Made by a program: the position numbers and the translations under genes
Assembly: GCF_012489685.1 (NCBI RefSeq)
Contig: NC_080043.1
Span: forward strand, 41,307,127-41,371,126
DNA length: 64,000 nt
Source: Lotus japonicus
Lineage: Eukaryota; Streptophyta; Magnoliopsida; Fabales; Fabaceae
Reading direction: 5' to 3'
Notes under the pieces: generated by a model
What the model saw: only the letters and a program-made list of their open reading frames with translations
What the model was told of the DNA's origin: nothing
The model's database searches: none
In this document: positions 45,220 through 56,069 of the stretch, piece by piece
Layout of the letters: each line of letters opens with the position of its first letter
How positions within the stretch are numbered: position 1 is the first letter of the stretch

Positions 45220-45599
45220 CAAAAGGAGTAGTATGTGCTAATCGTTTTCAATTAATTTTCTATTTTTTTTATAGGCAAATGTTAGTTGTGAGAAATGTTC
45301 GTAAATTAATATCTCCTCCATATTCAAACCGGTACCCTTCACCGTTCACCGCACCAACTCTTATGTCCCTTCCTCTTACCATTTGAGATATCCTATAATG
45401 GATTGATTTTGAGCTTATCATTTCCCTAATGATTTAATTGCTGTATTTTTTTGCATTGTCATTGATAATTACCTCACTATCTCACACTCCACAAAAAATA
45501 ATTATTAGTATTTGTGGTAGTTTTTTTTTAAAGGGTATTCGTGGTAGTTAAACTCTAGTTTTTACACTTAAAATCTTACGAGTTTACGATCCAAGGTAA
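45220..45599. repeat. Right part of the LINE-interrupted Agenet 5' flank
   Basis: It continues after the LINE with AGTAGTATGTGCTAATCG and later TTGAGCTTATCATTTCCCTA followed by ATGATTTAATTGCTG. This parallels TTGTTCTTATCTTTTCGCTA at 42814. It also shares GTTAGTTGTGAGAAATGTTC with the flank at 9004. Confidence 0.55.
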
Positions 45600-45689
45600 T
45601 CAAAAAGCATCACATCGTATGTAAAATCTCCTCATGAAGAGAAGAAAAATGTTGATTTCTCCTACCCCTAGAGTGCATTAAGGCTAGAC

Positions 45690-47455
45690 AATATTTTCAA
45701 TATGTGATGCTTGATTTTAAGTCTGGGATCTTTTCAAATCTGTGTTCACTCAAGCTTAACAACTACTTTATGAGGGTGGTTTCCTGTATCTGCGTTGGAG
45801 GGATGTAAGAAATTGAAGACTTTAAAATGAATAAAAGGATCATAGATGAGGGAGCTGTCAATGATGTTCTGGAAAACTGTTCTAGTTTGTAGAGGTTTAC
45901 CATGGTAGAGTCAACCGGGTTCAAAAAACTCAAGATTCGTAACCTAAGTCTCAATTTTTCGGTGCTTCGATGGTTGGTTGTGAATGAGATAGACGTTTTT
46001 ATTGAGAATCTTTAGGATATGGTGCTCTATTCTTTTCTTTGCCCACCCAAGGGTCTGAAAATTTATGTTGTGGATTTCAAAATATTCCATTCGGCCTGCA
46101 ACCCAATTTCTCAAGAAATTCAAGCTAAATACTTTGGGGAAAGTGTTATGAAAATCCAAGACATTCTTAAAAATTGTAGTGACCTTTTTGTAAGTACTTT
46201 TTTGGTATTAAATTATGGCTACCATTGGAATCAAGATTTTAAATTGCGATTGCCCTCATGTTGTGGAATTGTATGCAAGAGGGGTCAATGCGGTTGTGAT
46301 TGTTGTTACGAAACTCTTAAGGGATTCAAAATCTCTCTACCTTGCAACCGTAATTGCTATATATTGTGAACCTTAATTTAAAACCATATTTGAAATAATG
46401 TGATTGATGAAAATAATTGCAGTCACAAATGGGGTAATATCTAAAATTTTGATACATTACAATCACAATTGTGACTACACACTAAGATTTAAATGAAATT
46501 TTTTATAGATAGACTTATATAGTTGAAAAAATAATGAATCATTTATTTTCGGGATAAAATTGTAATGTTTTTTATGACCTAGGTTTTCTCATTTATATAA
46601 AATATGTTGTGGTGCTGACAATGACAACCTCTTTATTGGATCAAGCGCTTATCATTATGCCAAAATGAAAGGAGCTGCGATGTTAAGCGCCATGGGGTAG
46701 GATGTAGAGCCCATCGAATCCTAAGGATGATACTAGATTAATAAATCCGACAATCTCTCCCAGTGTTAGCGGGGGGATTCGAACCCATGACTTTGCTCTG
46801 AGACCACTTATTGGATTAAGGACTTACCACTATGCCAATAGCAATTGTTGTTAGTGAGAGCACAACTTTATTTCCTTATAGCACAGAGTTCTAAAGGGAC
46901 TGCGATGTTATGTGCCATGGGGTGGGATGTTATGCCCACCGAATTCTAAGGGTGATGCTAAATTAATAAATCCAACACTCTTTTATGTAGGATTATGTAG
47001 GAATCTAAAACCATCAACATTTTTCGCAATCTGTTAACAATGTCAATTGATTTGGATTTGAACAACAAAAGAGAAACTTTAGCACTTTCATTCGTATTGA
47101 GATCATGCATCTCTCTGGAATCTCTTGATATTACTATATTGGTATGTGAGTGATAACTCTATTGCATTCATACAACTTCTATTTAGTTATTTATTCATTA
47201 AGCTAAACATTAAATGATGAAATTCATTTAGGCAGAAAATATTGGGGTTTCATAGGTGGAAAATAGTTTAGATTTGAGTGGTGATGTGCTCTACCATTTC
47301 TCAAGTCAATGTTCTGGGAGAGATGAAAAATGTACAGTTATGTTAATCACAAGTTAAAATTTGTTATTATAAGGGAATTTTCAAGAAGAGAACTAGAAGT
47401 GAAACTTGTTGAGCATTTGATTGCAAGAGCCACTATGATATAAGAGGAGACAACA
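45690..47455 (+). pseudogene. F-box/LRR protein (FBD-like) pseudogene
   Basis: Scattered plus-strand peptides fit the LRR and FBD parts of a plant F-box protein, a substrate receptor of SCF ubiquitin ligases: LDFKSGIFSNLCSLKLNNY (about 45712), GAVNDVLENCSSL (about 45855), FKKLKIRNLSLNFSVLRWLV (about 45920), CPPKGLKIY (about 46042), then after an insertion MSIDLDLNNKRETLALSFVL (about 47040) and REFSRRELEVKLVEHLIARA (about 47375). Several stops and frameshifts are present, and the F-box itself is not seen. SINE copies at 46627-46985 split it. The frame 46019-46369 is part of it. Confidence 0.72.
46627..46985 (-). mobile_element. Cluster of three partial tRNA-derived SINEs
   Basis: On the minus strand TGGCATAGTGGTAAG (46837-46823) is a polymerase III A-box-like sequence, and GGGTTCGAATCC (46786-46775) a B-box, in the right order. 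The body continues to about 46665. A second, 5'-lacking copy (46880-46985) repeats GGACTGCGATGTTATGTGCC and ATTAATAAATCCAACA. A third fragment with only the A-box side (TTATTGGATCAAGC...ATTATGCCA) is at 46635-46664. The copies lie in one orientation inside the LRR pseudogene. Confidence 0.72.
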
Positions 47456-47794
47456 ACCTGTTTGATAACAAATTTTAAAAACTGTTTTGTATTGCCAAAA
47501 CAAAAAATTTGAAAAACTTGTTTATTTTCAAAAATTATTTTTTACATATAAAAATAAAAATAAATTATATTTTGAAATAATTATTTAATCAAAAGATATT
47601 CATTCTCATATTAATTAATTAATAATTAAACTTCTTTCCATAAATCGTTAAAGAATAATATTCAAGCGACTAGATTAGTTTTTAAAAATTTCAAATGTTT
47701 ATATTTTGATAATTTAATTAATTTTTTTTACAAAAGTATCGTGCAATTAATGCACAATTAATGCACAACGTTTTTTCTTCCACAGAGATTCATA
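47456..47794. repeat. Duplicated flank block (shared with 31250-31440)
   Basis: TAATTAAACTTCTTT, AAATGTTTATATTTTGATAA and CAATTAATGCACAATTAATG occur in the same order as at 31250-31410, and partly at 9970-10000. This supports a common segmental duplication around the Agenet family. Confidence 0.6.
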
Positions 47795-48184
47795 GGGCCC
47801 GTTTGGTGGACATGATAAACAGACATGATAGGATAGTAGTAATTCTATCCTACTGCAATATGTTGTTTGTTGCGCCAACAGAATAGGATAACACTATCAT
47901 GTCTCTTATCTTATCTCGTCTATCATGTGTAAAAGTTATCATGAGAGAGAGTTATGATATAAATTATCCTAACATGATAGCTATCAGTTTATGAATATTA
48001 TGAATGTTTTATTTCAAAGGAAAATTTGATACATTTTTCATTGTTTATGTCATATCCTATCAATATCTTGTCCACCTCAAATGCAAGATAGGATAAGAGT
48101 CTATCATGCTCTTAACATATCTTATCCTTATCCAATCATGTACCCTATTTTGCTTTTATCCTATCCTGACCACTAAATGAGCCC
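47795..48184. mobile_element. 390-bp MITE with GGGCCCGTTTGG-type ends
   Basis: The left end GGGCCCGTTTGGTGGACA and the inverted right end GGGCTCATTTAGTGGTC form terminal inverted repeats, flanked by ATA (47792-47794 and 48185-48187). The interior is rich in TATCATG/CATGATA words and can fold on itself. A 3-bp duplication and GGGC ends suggest the PIF/Harbinger group, but the target is not the usual TAA/TTA. The homologous flank near 31430 lacks the element. Confidence 0.78.
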
Positions 48185-48374
48185 ATAGAGTAAACACAAT
48201 TTCTTAGAAATTTGAACCCTTTCCACATGCTTTATACCTAGTGGTAGTTAATCGAAATTTCAATTCCCTATCATTTCCTTTTATCTCAATTTATTCTTAC
48301 TGGTGACCTGAACATAAGTTTGAATTTAATATATACGTATATATACATATACATATATATAGGTGTATCTCATG

Positions 48375-48590
48375 AGAAAAATGAGTTTATGTGAGAATAT
48401 GAAAATAAATGACGACTGTTAGATCTGATTATGAACGGTCAAGATTAAAAAAAATTAATTGTCATGTGGTCACTTAAAAAAGTCATGTGACTTTTTTTTC
48501 ATGTTTAAATCTGAACCAGTCACGATGAGATCTGACGGTCATGATTTATTTTCATGTTCTTACATAAAAACATCATTCCCATGAAGCCCC
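48375..48590. mobile_element. Imperfect inverted-repeat element (MITE-like)
   Basis: Left arm TATGTGAGAATATGAAAATA...GTTAGATCTGA pairs with the right arm, whose inverse reads TATGTAAGAACATGAAAATA...GTCAGATCTCA. Arms are about 60 bp with a loop of about 90 bp. The boundaries and target duplication could not be fixed. A (TA)n-rich stretch (48330-48361) lies just to the left. Confidence 0.6.
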
Positions 48591-48849
48591 ATAGAAGCTC
48601 TGCTAGGGTTCTTATGTCACTGAGTCTCCCTAGCAGCAGTGGTTGATTTGAACGGTGATGGCGTGGTGGCAGGTCCAGCCCACTCGATGGCTAGCTCTGG
48701 CTTTTCTATTCCCTAGTTCTGCTCTTGATTATGTTTCTCTCAGCCTCCGACATTGTCCTTGTTCCCGTTTTCTATCTTCTCTAACTCTGTTTCTTCTCTA
48801 GTTTTTGATGCCCCATTCTCGTTTCTCTTCCTCTCCTCCATCTCAGGTT

Positions 48850-49344
48850 TCATTCCTTGTTTGTCAAGGACTGTAGCGATCTCTTTCTAGTGATGGCCTT
48901 GGCCTGGCGGGTGTTCTTAGTGAAAATGATGATTCGTCTGGTGATAGTGACAGAGCGAGCTGCAATGAGGGTGGAAGAGGATCCTCTAAACTATCGTTCA
49001 CCCTCTTTGTTGATGAGATACCTGGGCTCTTCACCCAAATTAGAAGTCTAGTGAGCATCTTTTTGCAGAAGCAAAGGAGGAATGGGGAGGTCTTTCATTT
49101 TGGCTTCGTCATGCATCCCTCTATGGAGCTGGCGTCCCTTGCTGTTAAGTTGTTCAATTGCTTTGTGGCTCCAGGAAAAGTTGGGGAACAGGCTTTTATG
49201 ATGCTCCTCAAACCGTTCTTATGGCTTGGAGTGGGAGAGATCAGAGATGTGCTTTTCCTTCTAAGGGTGAAAAGATCATGATTTTTGGGCTTTCACGAGC
49301 TCGTCGTGCTGGAGTTGTTCGCCTTCGCTTCCCTTCCTAGAGAT
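48850..49344 (+). pseudogene. Possible LINE ORF1 remnant (RRM-like)
   Basis: One plus-strand frame reads KLSFTLFVDEIPG (about 48987-49025) and, in an adjacent frame from 49051, VFHFGFVMHPSMELASLAVK. The pair LFVDEIP and FHFGFV resembles the RNP2 and RNP1 strands of the RRM in plant LINE ORF1 proteins. The sequence is cut by the Copia LTR that starts at 49345. The evidence is a motif resemblance only. Confidence 0.4.
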
Positions 49345-49783
49345 TGTCATCGTTACATTGTTGTCTTGCATTTTGTCAAAAACAACCTGATGTCGAAGCA
49401 AATGCCTTGACATCTGATTTCGTGAAGCTAGGACATCAGTCCTTTGCTTGGAACGTGATTGTGGGACCTTGAAGATCTTATGAAGATATGTTTTTATAAG
49501 TTACTTGAGGTTCAAGTAGCTGTACCAGAAGGGTTTTAATTGTGGGTTGTTATTTGTTGAAACAATCTTTGATAAAAGATTTGTTTTTATCTTTACTTGG
49601 GAAAAACGCAACAAGATCTTTGGAGATTTAGTTTTGAATTGTTGTTGCTGCAATATGTTTCTCCAGCCCAAGTAAACCCTAGAGCCTATGCTGCCGCTGC
49701 TGAAGTATATAAAAGGATGAAGACCTAAAGCATGAAGACCACCGAAGTTAATAGAGAAAGATCAAGTGTTTTAGGGTTGTTCA
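49345..49783 (+). repeat. Left LTR of a Sirevirus-like Copia element (family B), interrupted
   Basis: From ATTGTTGTCTTGCATTTTGT (about 49356) onward it matches the LTR at 61268-61577 with few differences and continues further, to 49783, where a family-A LTR begins. A TATA-like GAAGTATATAAAAGG lies at about 49704-49718. The first bases (TGTCATCG...) differ from those of the right copy (TGTTGTCA...). It is probably the 5' LTR of the element whose gag lies at 59119-60876. Confidence 0.75.
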
Positions 49784-50754
49784 TGTAAGATCAAGTTTTG
49801 ATCTAGTAGTACAACTCTATGTTTTGATGATTACAAGCTAATTATTAAGTACGAACAATTATGGTACTCTAACGTTGTTTAGTGAGTGTTCAAATGACAG
49901 GCCAAGACTCTGGTTCTATTTCACATGATTCAGAAGCACAATGTTCAAAGAGTAACCTCTGCAACGCTTTCGCACGTACTATGTTCAATCTGAACAGTAG
50001 ATCAAGCTTCAGAAGATCTGAAGATCATAAAGCTCTGATATGGATTCAGCTCACTAGAAGCTCTGAAGGATCAGACGCTCTGAAGGATCAGACGCTCTGA
50101 AGGATCAGAAGCTGAGTAGTGAAGATTCTGAAGTCCAAGAGTAAGCTGGCTCTGAAGACCATGTACTTCTCCTCTGAGTCCAGAAGTAGAAGGTACAAAG
50201 GTCAGAGGATCCAAGCTTCCCTCTCACTCTGATCGTCAAGCTTCACAAGTTCCAAGATGAAGCATTACTCTGATCAGAAGTCAACAAGGATAAAAGTCAT
50301 GTCGCTATTCAAAGTACAAAAGCAATTGTACCATTCCTGACGACCTTACCTAATTGATTCAACCACAGCAGAACCTGGAAATTCCAGATCTGCCCTCCAA
50401 CGGTAGCATCTCCATGCAACGTTCAAACCCTAATCCTTGGAGTATATAAAGAGGCTGAAGATTGAAATATGCCACCTAAGTGTGTTTACTATTAGCTTTC
50501 CAAGAAGCATTTATTTGTAAACCCAAAAACATTCAAACGATTGTTTGATTTACCTTTAGGAGATCAAGGTTGATCGGATCCTAGAGAAGACTAAGAGAGT
50601 GAATCTTAGTGATTGCTAAGTCAGTGTATTGTTAGTCACTTTGCAGGTAGCAAATGCAGTTGTAACAAAACTCTGATTAGTGGATTGCCTTCATTCTAAG
50701 AAGGAAGAAATCACTCTTAACGAGTGGACTGGATTAGCTTGAGGGATTAGCTTG
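49784..50754 (+). mobile_element. Family A LTR, truncated, forward orientation
   Basis: It starts TGTAAGATCAAGTTTTGATC and carries the TATA-like GGAGTATATAAAGAGG near 50441. U3 has repeated CTCTGAAGGATCAGA units at 50064-50110. About 270 bp of the 3' end, compared with the solo copies, are missing. The sequence breaks off at about 50754 in GATTAGCTTG, where Tekay-like LTR sequence begins. Confidence 0.85.
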
Positions 50755-51606
50755 ACGATGGTGCCGTTAGTTAAAAACAAAGAGAATGAGACTTAACACG
50801 ATTGCACGCGAGGGAGATTTTGTGGATCGGTGGATCCTCGTGATTTGGTTGACTGTGGGCACCGTGAGAATTGTGAATTGTGGATCATTGCGTATCCATG
50901 TGATTGTACATATGCGGATGTATGTGATTAGCCAAGGAGTTTTGGTGGGTTGTGTGATGTGAGGAAACGTTAGTCTAACTGCGAGTAGGTTACTAACCCA
51001 ATTAGTGCTATTAATACAAGAGAAGTTATGACATGTGGTTATGTTCATATGATGAAAGTTTATATGAGATGTGATTATGTTTATGCATGATTTGTTGTGG
51101 AACCTGACCCTTGCACTACTTGTTTATGTGTTTATTTGGGGGGGGGGGTAGATGGTCGTGAAGATAACGACGACGACTCATTCTTGGGAGTTGATACTAC
51201 GTGACGAGTCACTACCGGATGACGACTACACTCCTGATGAAGTGGAAGAAGATAAAGAGGAAGGGGCCAAGGATATGGTTGGGTTGAGAGACATCCATTT
51301 TTCTTTTGGGTTAAGAGTACCGAGTTTTGAAAGCATTGAACCATTACTTTATTTTAGTTGGGATATTTTAACTTGATGTAATTTACTTTGAAGTTTTCTT
51401 TCGGATATTTATTTCATACTCTTTTCAATGATTAATAAAGATTGAGGTTTACGTTGATGATTATTTCCGCAAGTTCGAAATGGTTAAGTTTTAAGAATTT
51501 TGTAAAATTGAACTTTGTCACTAATTGAAGATTAATTAATTAAACGACGAAAATTCACGACGTTTTGGTTACTGTGTGACACTCGAGAAATCGGGGCGTT
51601 ACATTG

Positions 51607-51618
51607 TGGTATCAGAGC
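51607..51618 (+). promoter_or_regulatory. Primer-binding site (initiator Met-tRNA type)
   Basis: TGGTATCAGAGC lies three bases after the LTR end, the usual primer-binding site of many plant LTR elements. In the second copy (55451-55462) the first base is changed to C. Confidence 0.85.
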
Positions 51619-52225
51619 TCCGGTTGGGAAACCAGAGTACTAAGGGTTTTGGGCTTACGAGTTTCCAAACTCGTTGTGTTTTGTTTTTGATAAAGGTGTT
51701 TTCAAAGCTTCGCGGTGAGATTTGGGTAGACTTGTTTGCTAAGATGTTTGCTTGGCTGTGAGATTGTCTGTGATTAGTATCATTGCCGTGATACTTGAGA
51801 TTAAGTGTTTGACTCTATGTTGGGTTTTAAGATGATGATTAGCTTATAAACGGTTGATCAATTGGTTTTGGATTTGGAGCCTAGTGCCCTAGTATGAGCG
51901 TGATATCTAGGTCTATCTGAAGATGTTTGCTAGATATCTAAGGGTTGTCGCTTACCAAAGATTGAGATTGGAATGGACGCTCCAAGTGGGACACGCCTGA
52001 CCACATCGAGACTTTGTGTCAGACTTGATCAATTAAATAATATTTGGTATTATTTCATTTTGTGAATGGTTTGTGATTTATGTGTGTGATGTGATTTGGT
52101 GTGCTGAAGGCTCATTATTGAGTCATAGAGGCGGGGGAGAACACTGACCGAGTCAATGTCTTCCTTACGTGTTTGTGGTGTTTTGTGTGATTGTGTTGCA
52201 CTCTCGATTATCCTCACTTAGCAAA

Positions 52226-52570
52226 GATGGTGGATGGAACCATTGGCTAAGAAAGGATGGTGGATGGAACCATTGGCGATCGAGATGGTGGATGGAACCA
52301 TCAAGGTCGATGAGATGGTGGATGGAACCATCAATGTCGATGAGATGGTGGATGGAACCATCGGTGAAGCAGGAATGGTGGATGGAACCATTGGTCAGAC
52401 CGAGATGGTGGATAGAACCATCAGGAAAGACGAGATTGGTGGATGGAACCAACGATCGTATATGGTGGACGGAACCATAGATCGGACAAACCAGATGGTA
52501 GATGGAACCGTCGAATGGACTAGGTGGTTGATGGAACTACCGAACGAGTGAATTGGTGGATGGAACCTTT
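52226..52570. repeat. Tandem array of about twelve covarying hairpins, copy 1
   Basis: Units have a 6-base arm, a 7-base loop (GGATGGA, few variants) and a complementary 6-base arm. GATGGT pairs with ACCATC in the commonest form. Variants pair as AATGGT/ACCATT (52374), TATGGT/ACCATA (52461) and GGTGGT/ACTACC (52523 region); TTGGT/ACCAA occurs at 52436. Spacing is mostly 30 but ranges from about 26 to 33, so a reading frame is not kept. The array lies about 620 bp after the primer-binding site. Open frames on both strands are by-products of the repeat. Confidence 0.85.
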
Positions 52571-53110
52571 GAGCTCGGTGTCCGGAAATTTTGTTTTCCC
52601 GTGTCTGAGTTGTTGATGTTGCATCTGGATCACCTGGACGGGACGCCGACCAGCGTGTACTGGCATGAGCATAACACCTGTTTGACTTACACTTTTGTTG
52701 TTTTAGTGTGACTGCAATGAGGCAGTCTGGGTCGTGTTCTTACAGAAGAATTTCGTAAGGTTCTACGACGAGTGTCTAGGTCATAGACAGTGTAATGTGA
52801 GTAACTCGAACATCCTTACCAATTATTTTTCTAATTGACATCTTTTGGATATCGAGCCTGATCAACTTGATATTGGAAAATGGTGATCGGAATGATAGTT
52901 GGTGTTGGACGATGAAAGGAATGTTAAGGAGAGACAGATTCCCTTTGTGAAAATGATGTGGAACCGGACCACTAGAGATGTCACGTGATGACCAGAAACA
53001 TGAGACTAAGGACAATAACCTATGCGTCGAGACGACTGAGAAATTTGTGGAGTGTATCAGAGTGTGCAACGGAAGCGTGGTGTGTCTTCCTATAGTAGTT
53101 TTGAGGACGA

Positions 53111-53133
53111 AACTATTTTAAGGAAGGTGGTTT
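53111..53133 (+). promoter_or_regulatory. Likely polypurine tract
   Basis: AAGGAAGGTGG followed by TTTT lies directly before the LTR start at 53134, the expected place for plus-strand priming. Confidence 0.6.
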
Positions 53134-55447
53134 TGTAAGGCCCTAAACTCATTTTATACTATTCAAGTGGAAAATTGAATAAAAATGAAGGTTTTGTCAA
53201 GGTTTGAGTCTTGACAGATTCTGGCTGTCACTTTGTACGAATTGTTAGAGGGTCTTAACGATCATATTTGGGAAAACTTCCTTCATAAGCGTTGTACCCC
53301 TTTAAGTTAAGAAAATTCTCCAAGTGGTTTCAGGTCATTCTGATATCGGTAACCCGAGATATCGAAGTTTAGTAATGATGGTTTTGGCTGTACAGTGCCA
53401 GCGGATTAATTGGTTAATTTTCCTTTTAATTCCGGTTTTAATCTTGTTTTTAATAAAAAGTGATTAGGTTCTCTTTTGATTCAGACCTGCTTAAGTGTGT
53501 GATTAGTGGGTCTAAGGCTTGCCTTGTTTCGGGCTTAAAAAGAAAAAAAAATATTCAAACCATAGCCCATGCATGTGTAGCCGCGGGTTTGATAGGGTTT
53601 GGGCGAGGGGTTTTCTCATTCAAACCTTGTGCTTAATTGGTTTATAAATTAATTTAGAGGCGGAAGTTTCTCTGCCAGTTTTCTGTACTGGACATCGGAT
53701 TTCAGGGCCTATTATCACCCATTTCCGGATCTCGAATGAAAACGTGTTTAACTAGAGAGTTGTAGATCTTTAAAATAGCTTTCCAGGAAGGTATCATACG
53801 TGATTTTTGGTTGGAAGATGCGTTCTGTAGACCAGTTTCAATGCATGTTGTCCCTGCTGTCAAAAGCTAAGTTGCGAAAATGTTTGAAGTTTTTGTTTAG
53901 GAATATGTGATTAGGAGATGCTATGAATTTCTATGAGAAAAGTGATGATCTTGAAGTTTTCTCTTGATGTTTTGTGAATATAATTGTTGTTGGAAATTTG
54001 TGCAGTGGATGCATGCTTATTAATACACATTTGATATATTTGCCATGGATCTATGATTTTATGTGAAATTCATATGACTACTTCCTAGATTGGCTTACTT
54101 TTCGATTGTTTCCAACTTGATGTTTGATAGTTGATCAAATCTGGAAAATTTGAGGAATTACTTTGACGTTTGAGGGCTGATCTAAGGCTAGTGCACTTGA
54201 AAAGGAAGAAGGAAAAGTTTTTGAAAAACCCTAGGACCATGTAAATGGTTCGGCCGAACCTAGTTTTAGGTTTCGAGCCATTACTTTTCTTCGTTTTCTT
54301 GCACCGGTTGTTAGACATCTCGTTTTGGTTAACTTGCCATGTTTATGTGTTTGAGGAGCATGCGAGTATGGTTAGGGATATTTATGTGTTATGAATATTG
54401 CCTAACTGAGGAACCATGGGTCGCTCATCTAGCCGTAATTCCCATTGGTGTCGTGAATATCTATTGTCGTTATTATTATTATTTGTCATTAAAGTTGAGA
54501 AGACTCTAGGACTTAGTTTAGAGCCTTAAAAACAAAGAGAATGAGACTTAACTCGCTTGCAAGTAAATGTGATTAATCGGACATAGGTCTAATGAAGACT
54601 ATGGGCCATGAGAACGATGGTGCCGTTAGAGACAAACGGGTGCTTGCACGCGAGGGAGATTTTGTGGATCGGTGGATCATCGTGATTTGGTTGACAGCGG
54701 TCACCGTGAGAATTGTGAATTGTGGATCATTGCGTATCCATGTGATTGTACATCTGCGGATGTATGTGTTTGGCCAAAGAGTTTTGGTGGGTTGTGTGAT
54801 GTGAAACGTTAGTCTAACTGCGAGTAGGTTATTAACTCAGTTAGTGCTATTAATACAAGCGAAGTTATGACATGTGGATATGTTCATATAATGAAAGTTT
54901 ATATGAGATGTGATTATGTTTATGCATGATTTGTTGTGGAACCTGACCCTTGCACTACTTCTTTATGTGTTTATTTGGGGGGGGGGGGGGTTAGATGGTC
55001 GTGAAGATAACGGCGACGACTCATTCTTGGGAGTTGATACTACGTGATGAGCCACTACCGGATGACGACTACACTCATGATGAAGAGGAAGAAGATAAAG
55101 AGGAAGGGGTCAAGGATATGGTTGGGTTGAGAGACATCCATTTTTCTTTTGGGTTGAGAGTACCGAGTTTTGAAAGCATTGAACCATTACTTTATTTTAG
55201 TTGGGATATTTTAACTTGATGTAATTTACTTTGAAGTTTTCTTTCGGATATTTATTTCATACTCTTTTCAATGATTAATAAAGATTGAGGTTTACGTTGA
55301 TGATTATTTCCGCAAGTTCGAAATGGTTAAGTTTCAAGAATTTTGTAAAATTGAACTTTTGTCACTAATTGAAGATTAATTAATTAAACGACGAAATTTC
55401 ACGGCGTTTTGGCTACTGTGTGACACTCGAGAAATCAGGGCGTTACA
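53134..55447 (+). repeat. Complete Tekay-like LTR (2314 bp)
   Basis: It starts TGTAAGGCCCTAAACTC and ends CAGGGCGTTACA, followed by a primer-binding site, so it acts as 3' LTR of interior 1 and 5' LTR of interior 2. It contains a G-run (about 54977-54990), which differs in length in the other copies, and a 74-codon frame (54995-55219) shared by all three LTR copies. Confidence 0.88.
54995..55219 (+). other. 74-codon open frame inside the Tekay-like LTR
   Basis: The frame MVVKITATTHSWELILRDEP is present at 51152, 54995 and 56831 with only a few substitutions and no stops. It starts just after the G-run. The protein has an acidic middle (DDDYTHDEEEEDKEEG). In Tekay elements an acidic 3'-terminal stretch is usual in repeated LTR-proximal sequence, but I know of no function. 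Recent copy number alone could explain its openness. Confidence 0.3.
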
Positions 55448-55450
55448 TTG

Positions 55451-55462
55451 CGGTATCAGAGC
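55451..55462 (+). promoter_or_regulatory. Primer-binding site of interior 2, one mismatch
   Basis: CGGTATCAGAGC lies at the same distance from the LTR end as TGGTATCAGAGC in interior 1. Confidence 0.75.
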
Positions 55463-56069
55463 TCCGGTTGGGAAACCAGAGTACTAAGGGTTTTGGGCTT
55501 ACGAGTTTCCGAACTCGTTGTGTTCTGTTTTTGATAAAGGTGTTTTCAAAGCTTCGCGGTGAGATTTGGGTAGACTTGTTTGCTAAGATGTTTGCTTGGC
55601 TGTGAGATTGTCTGTGATTAGTATCATTGCCGTGATACTTGAGATTAAGTGTTTGACTCTATGTTAGGTTTTAAGATGATGATTAGCTTATAAACGGTTG
55701 ATCAATTGGTTTTGGATTTGGAGCCTAGTGCCCTAGTACGAGCGTGATATCTAGGTCTATCTGAAGATGATTGCTAGATATCTAAGGGTTGTCGCTTACC
55801 AAAGATTGAGATGGGAATGGACGCTCCAAGTGGGACACGCCTGACCACATCGAGACTTTGTGTCAGACTTGATCAAATAAATAATATTTGGTATTATTTC
55901 ATTTTGTGAATGGTTTGTGATTTATGTGTGTGATGTGATTTGGTGTGCTGAAGGCTCATTATTAAGTCATAGAGGCGGGGGAGAACACTGACCGAGTCAA
56001 TGTCTTCCTTACGTGTTTGTGGTGTTTTGTGTGATTGTGTTGCACTCTCGATTATCCTCACTTAGCAAA

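Noticed and set aside
46775..46786. Possible tRNA gene because of a GGTTCGAATCC box
   Set aside because: No cloverleaf can be formed, and the sequence continues as a longer repeated body, so a SINE fits better.
52165..52551. Open frames of 95-105 codons on both strands over the GGATGGA repeat
   Set aside because: Frames are open on both strands because the repeat lacks stops. Unit spacing is not a constant multiple of three, so no protein repeat is maintained.
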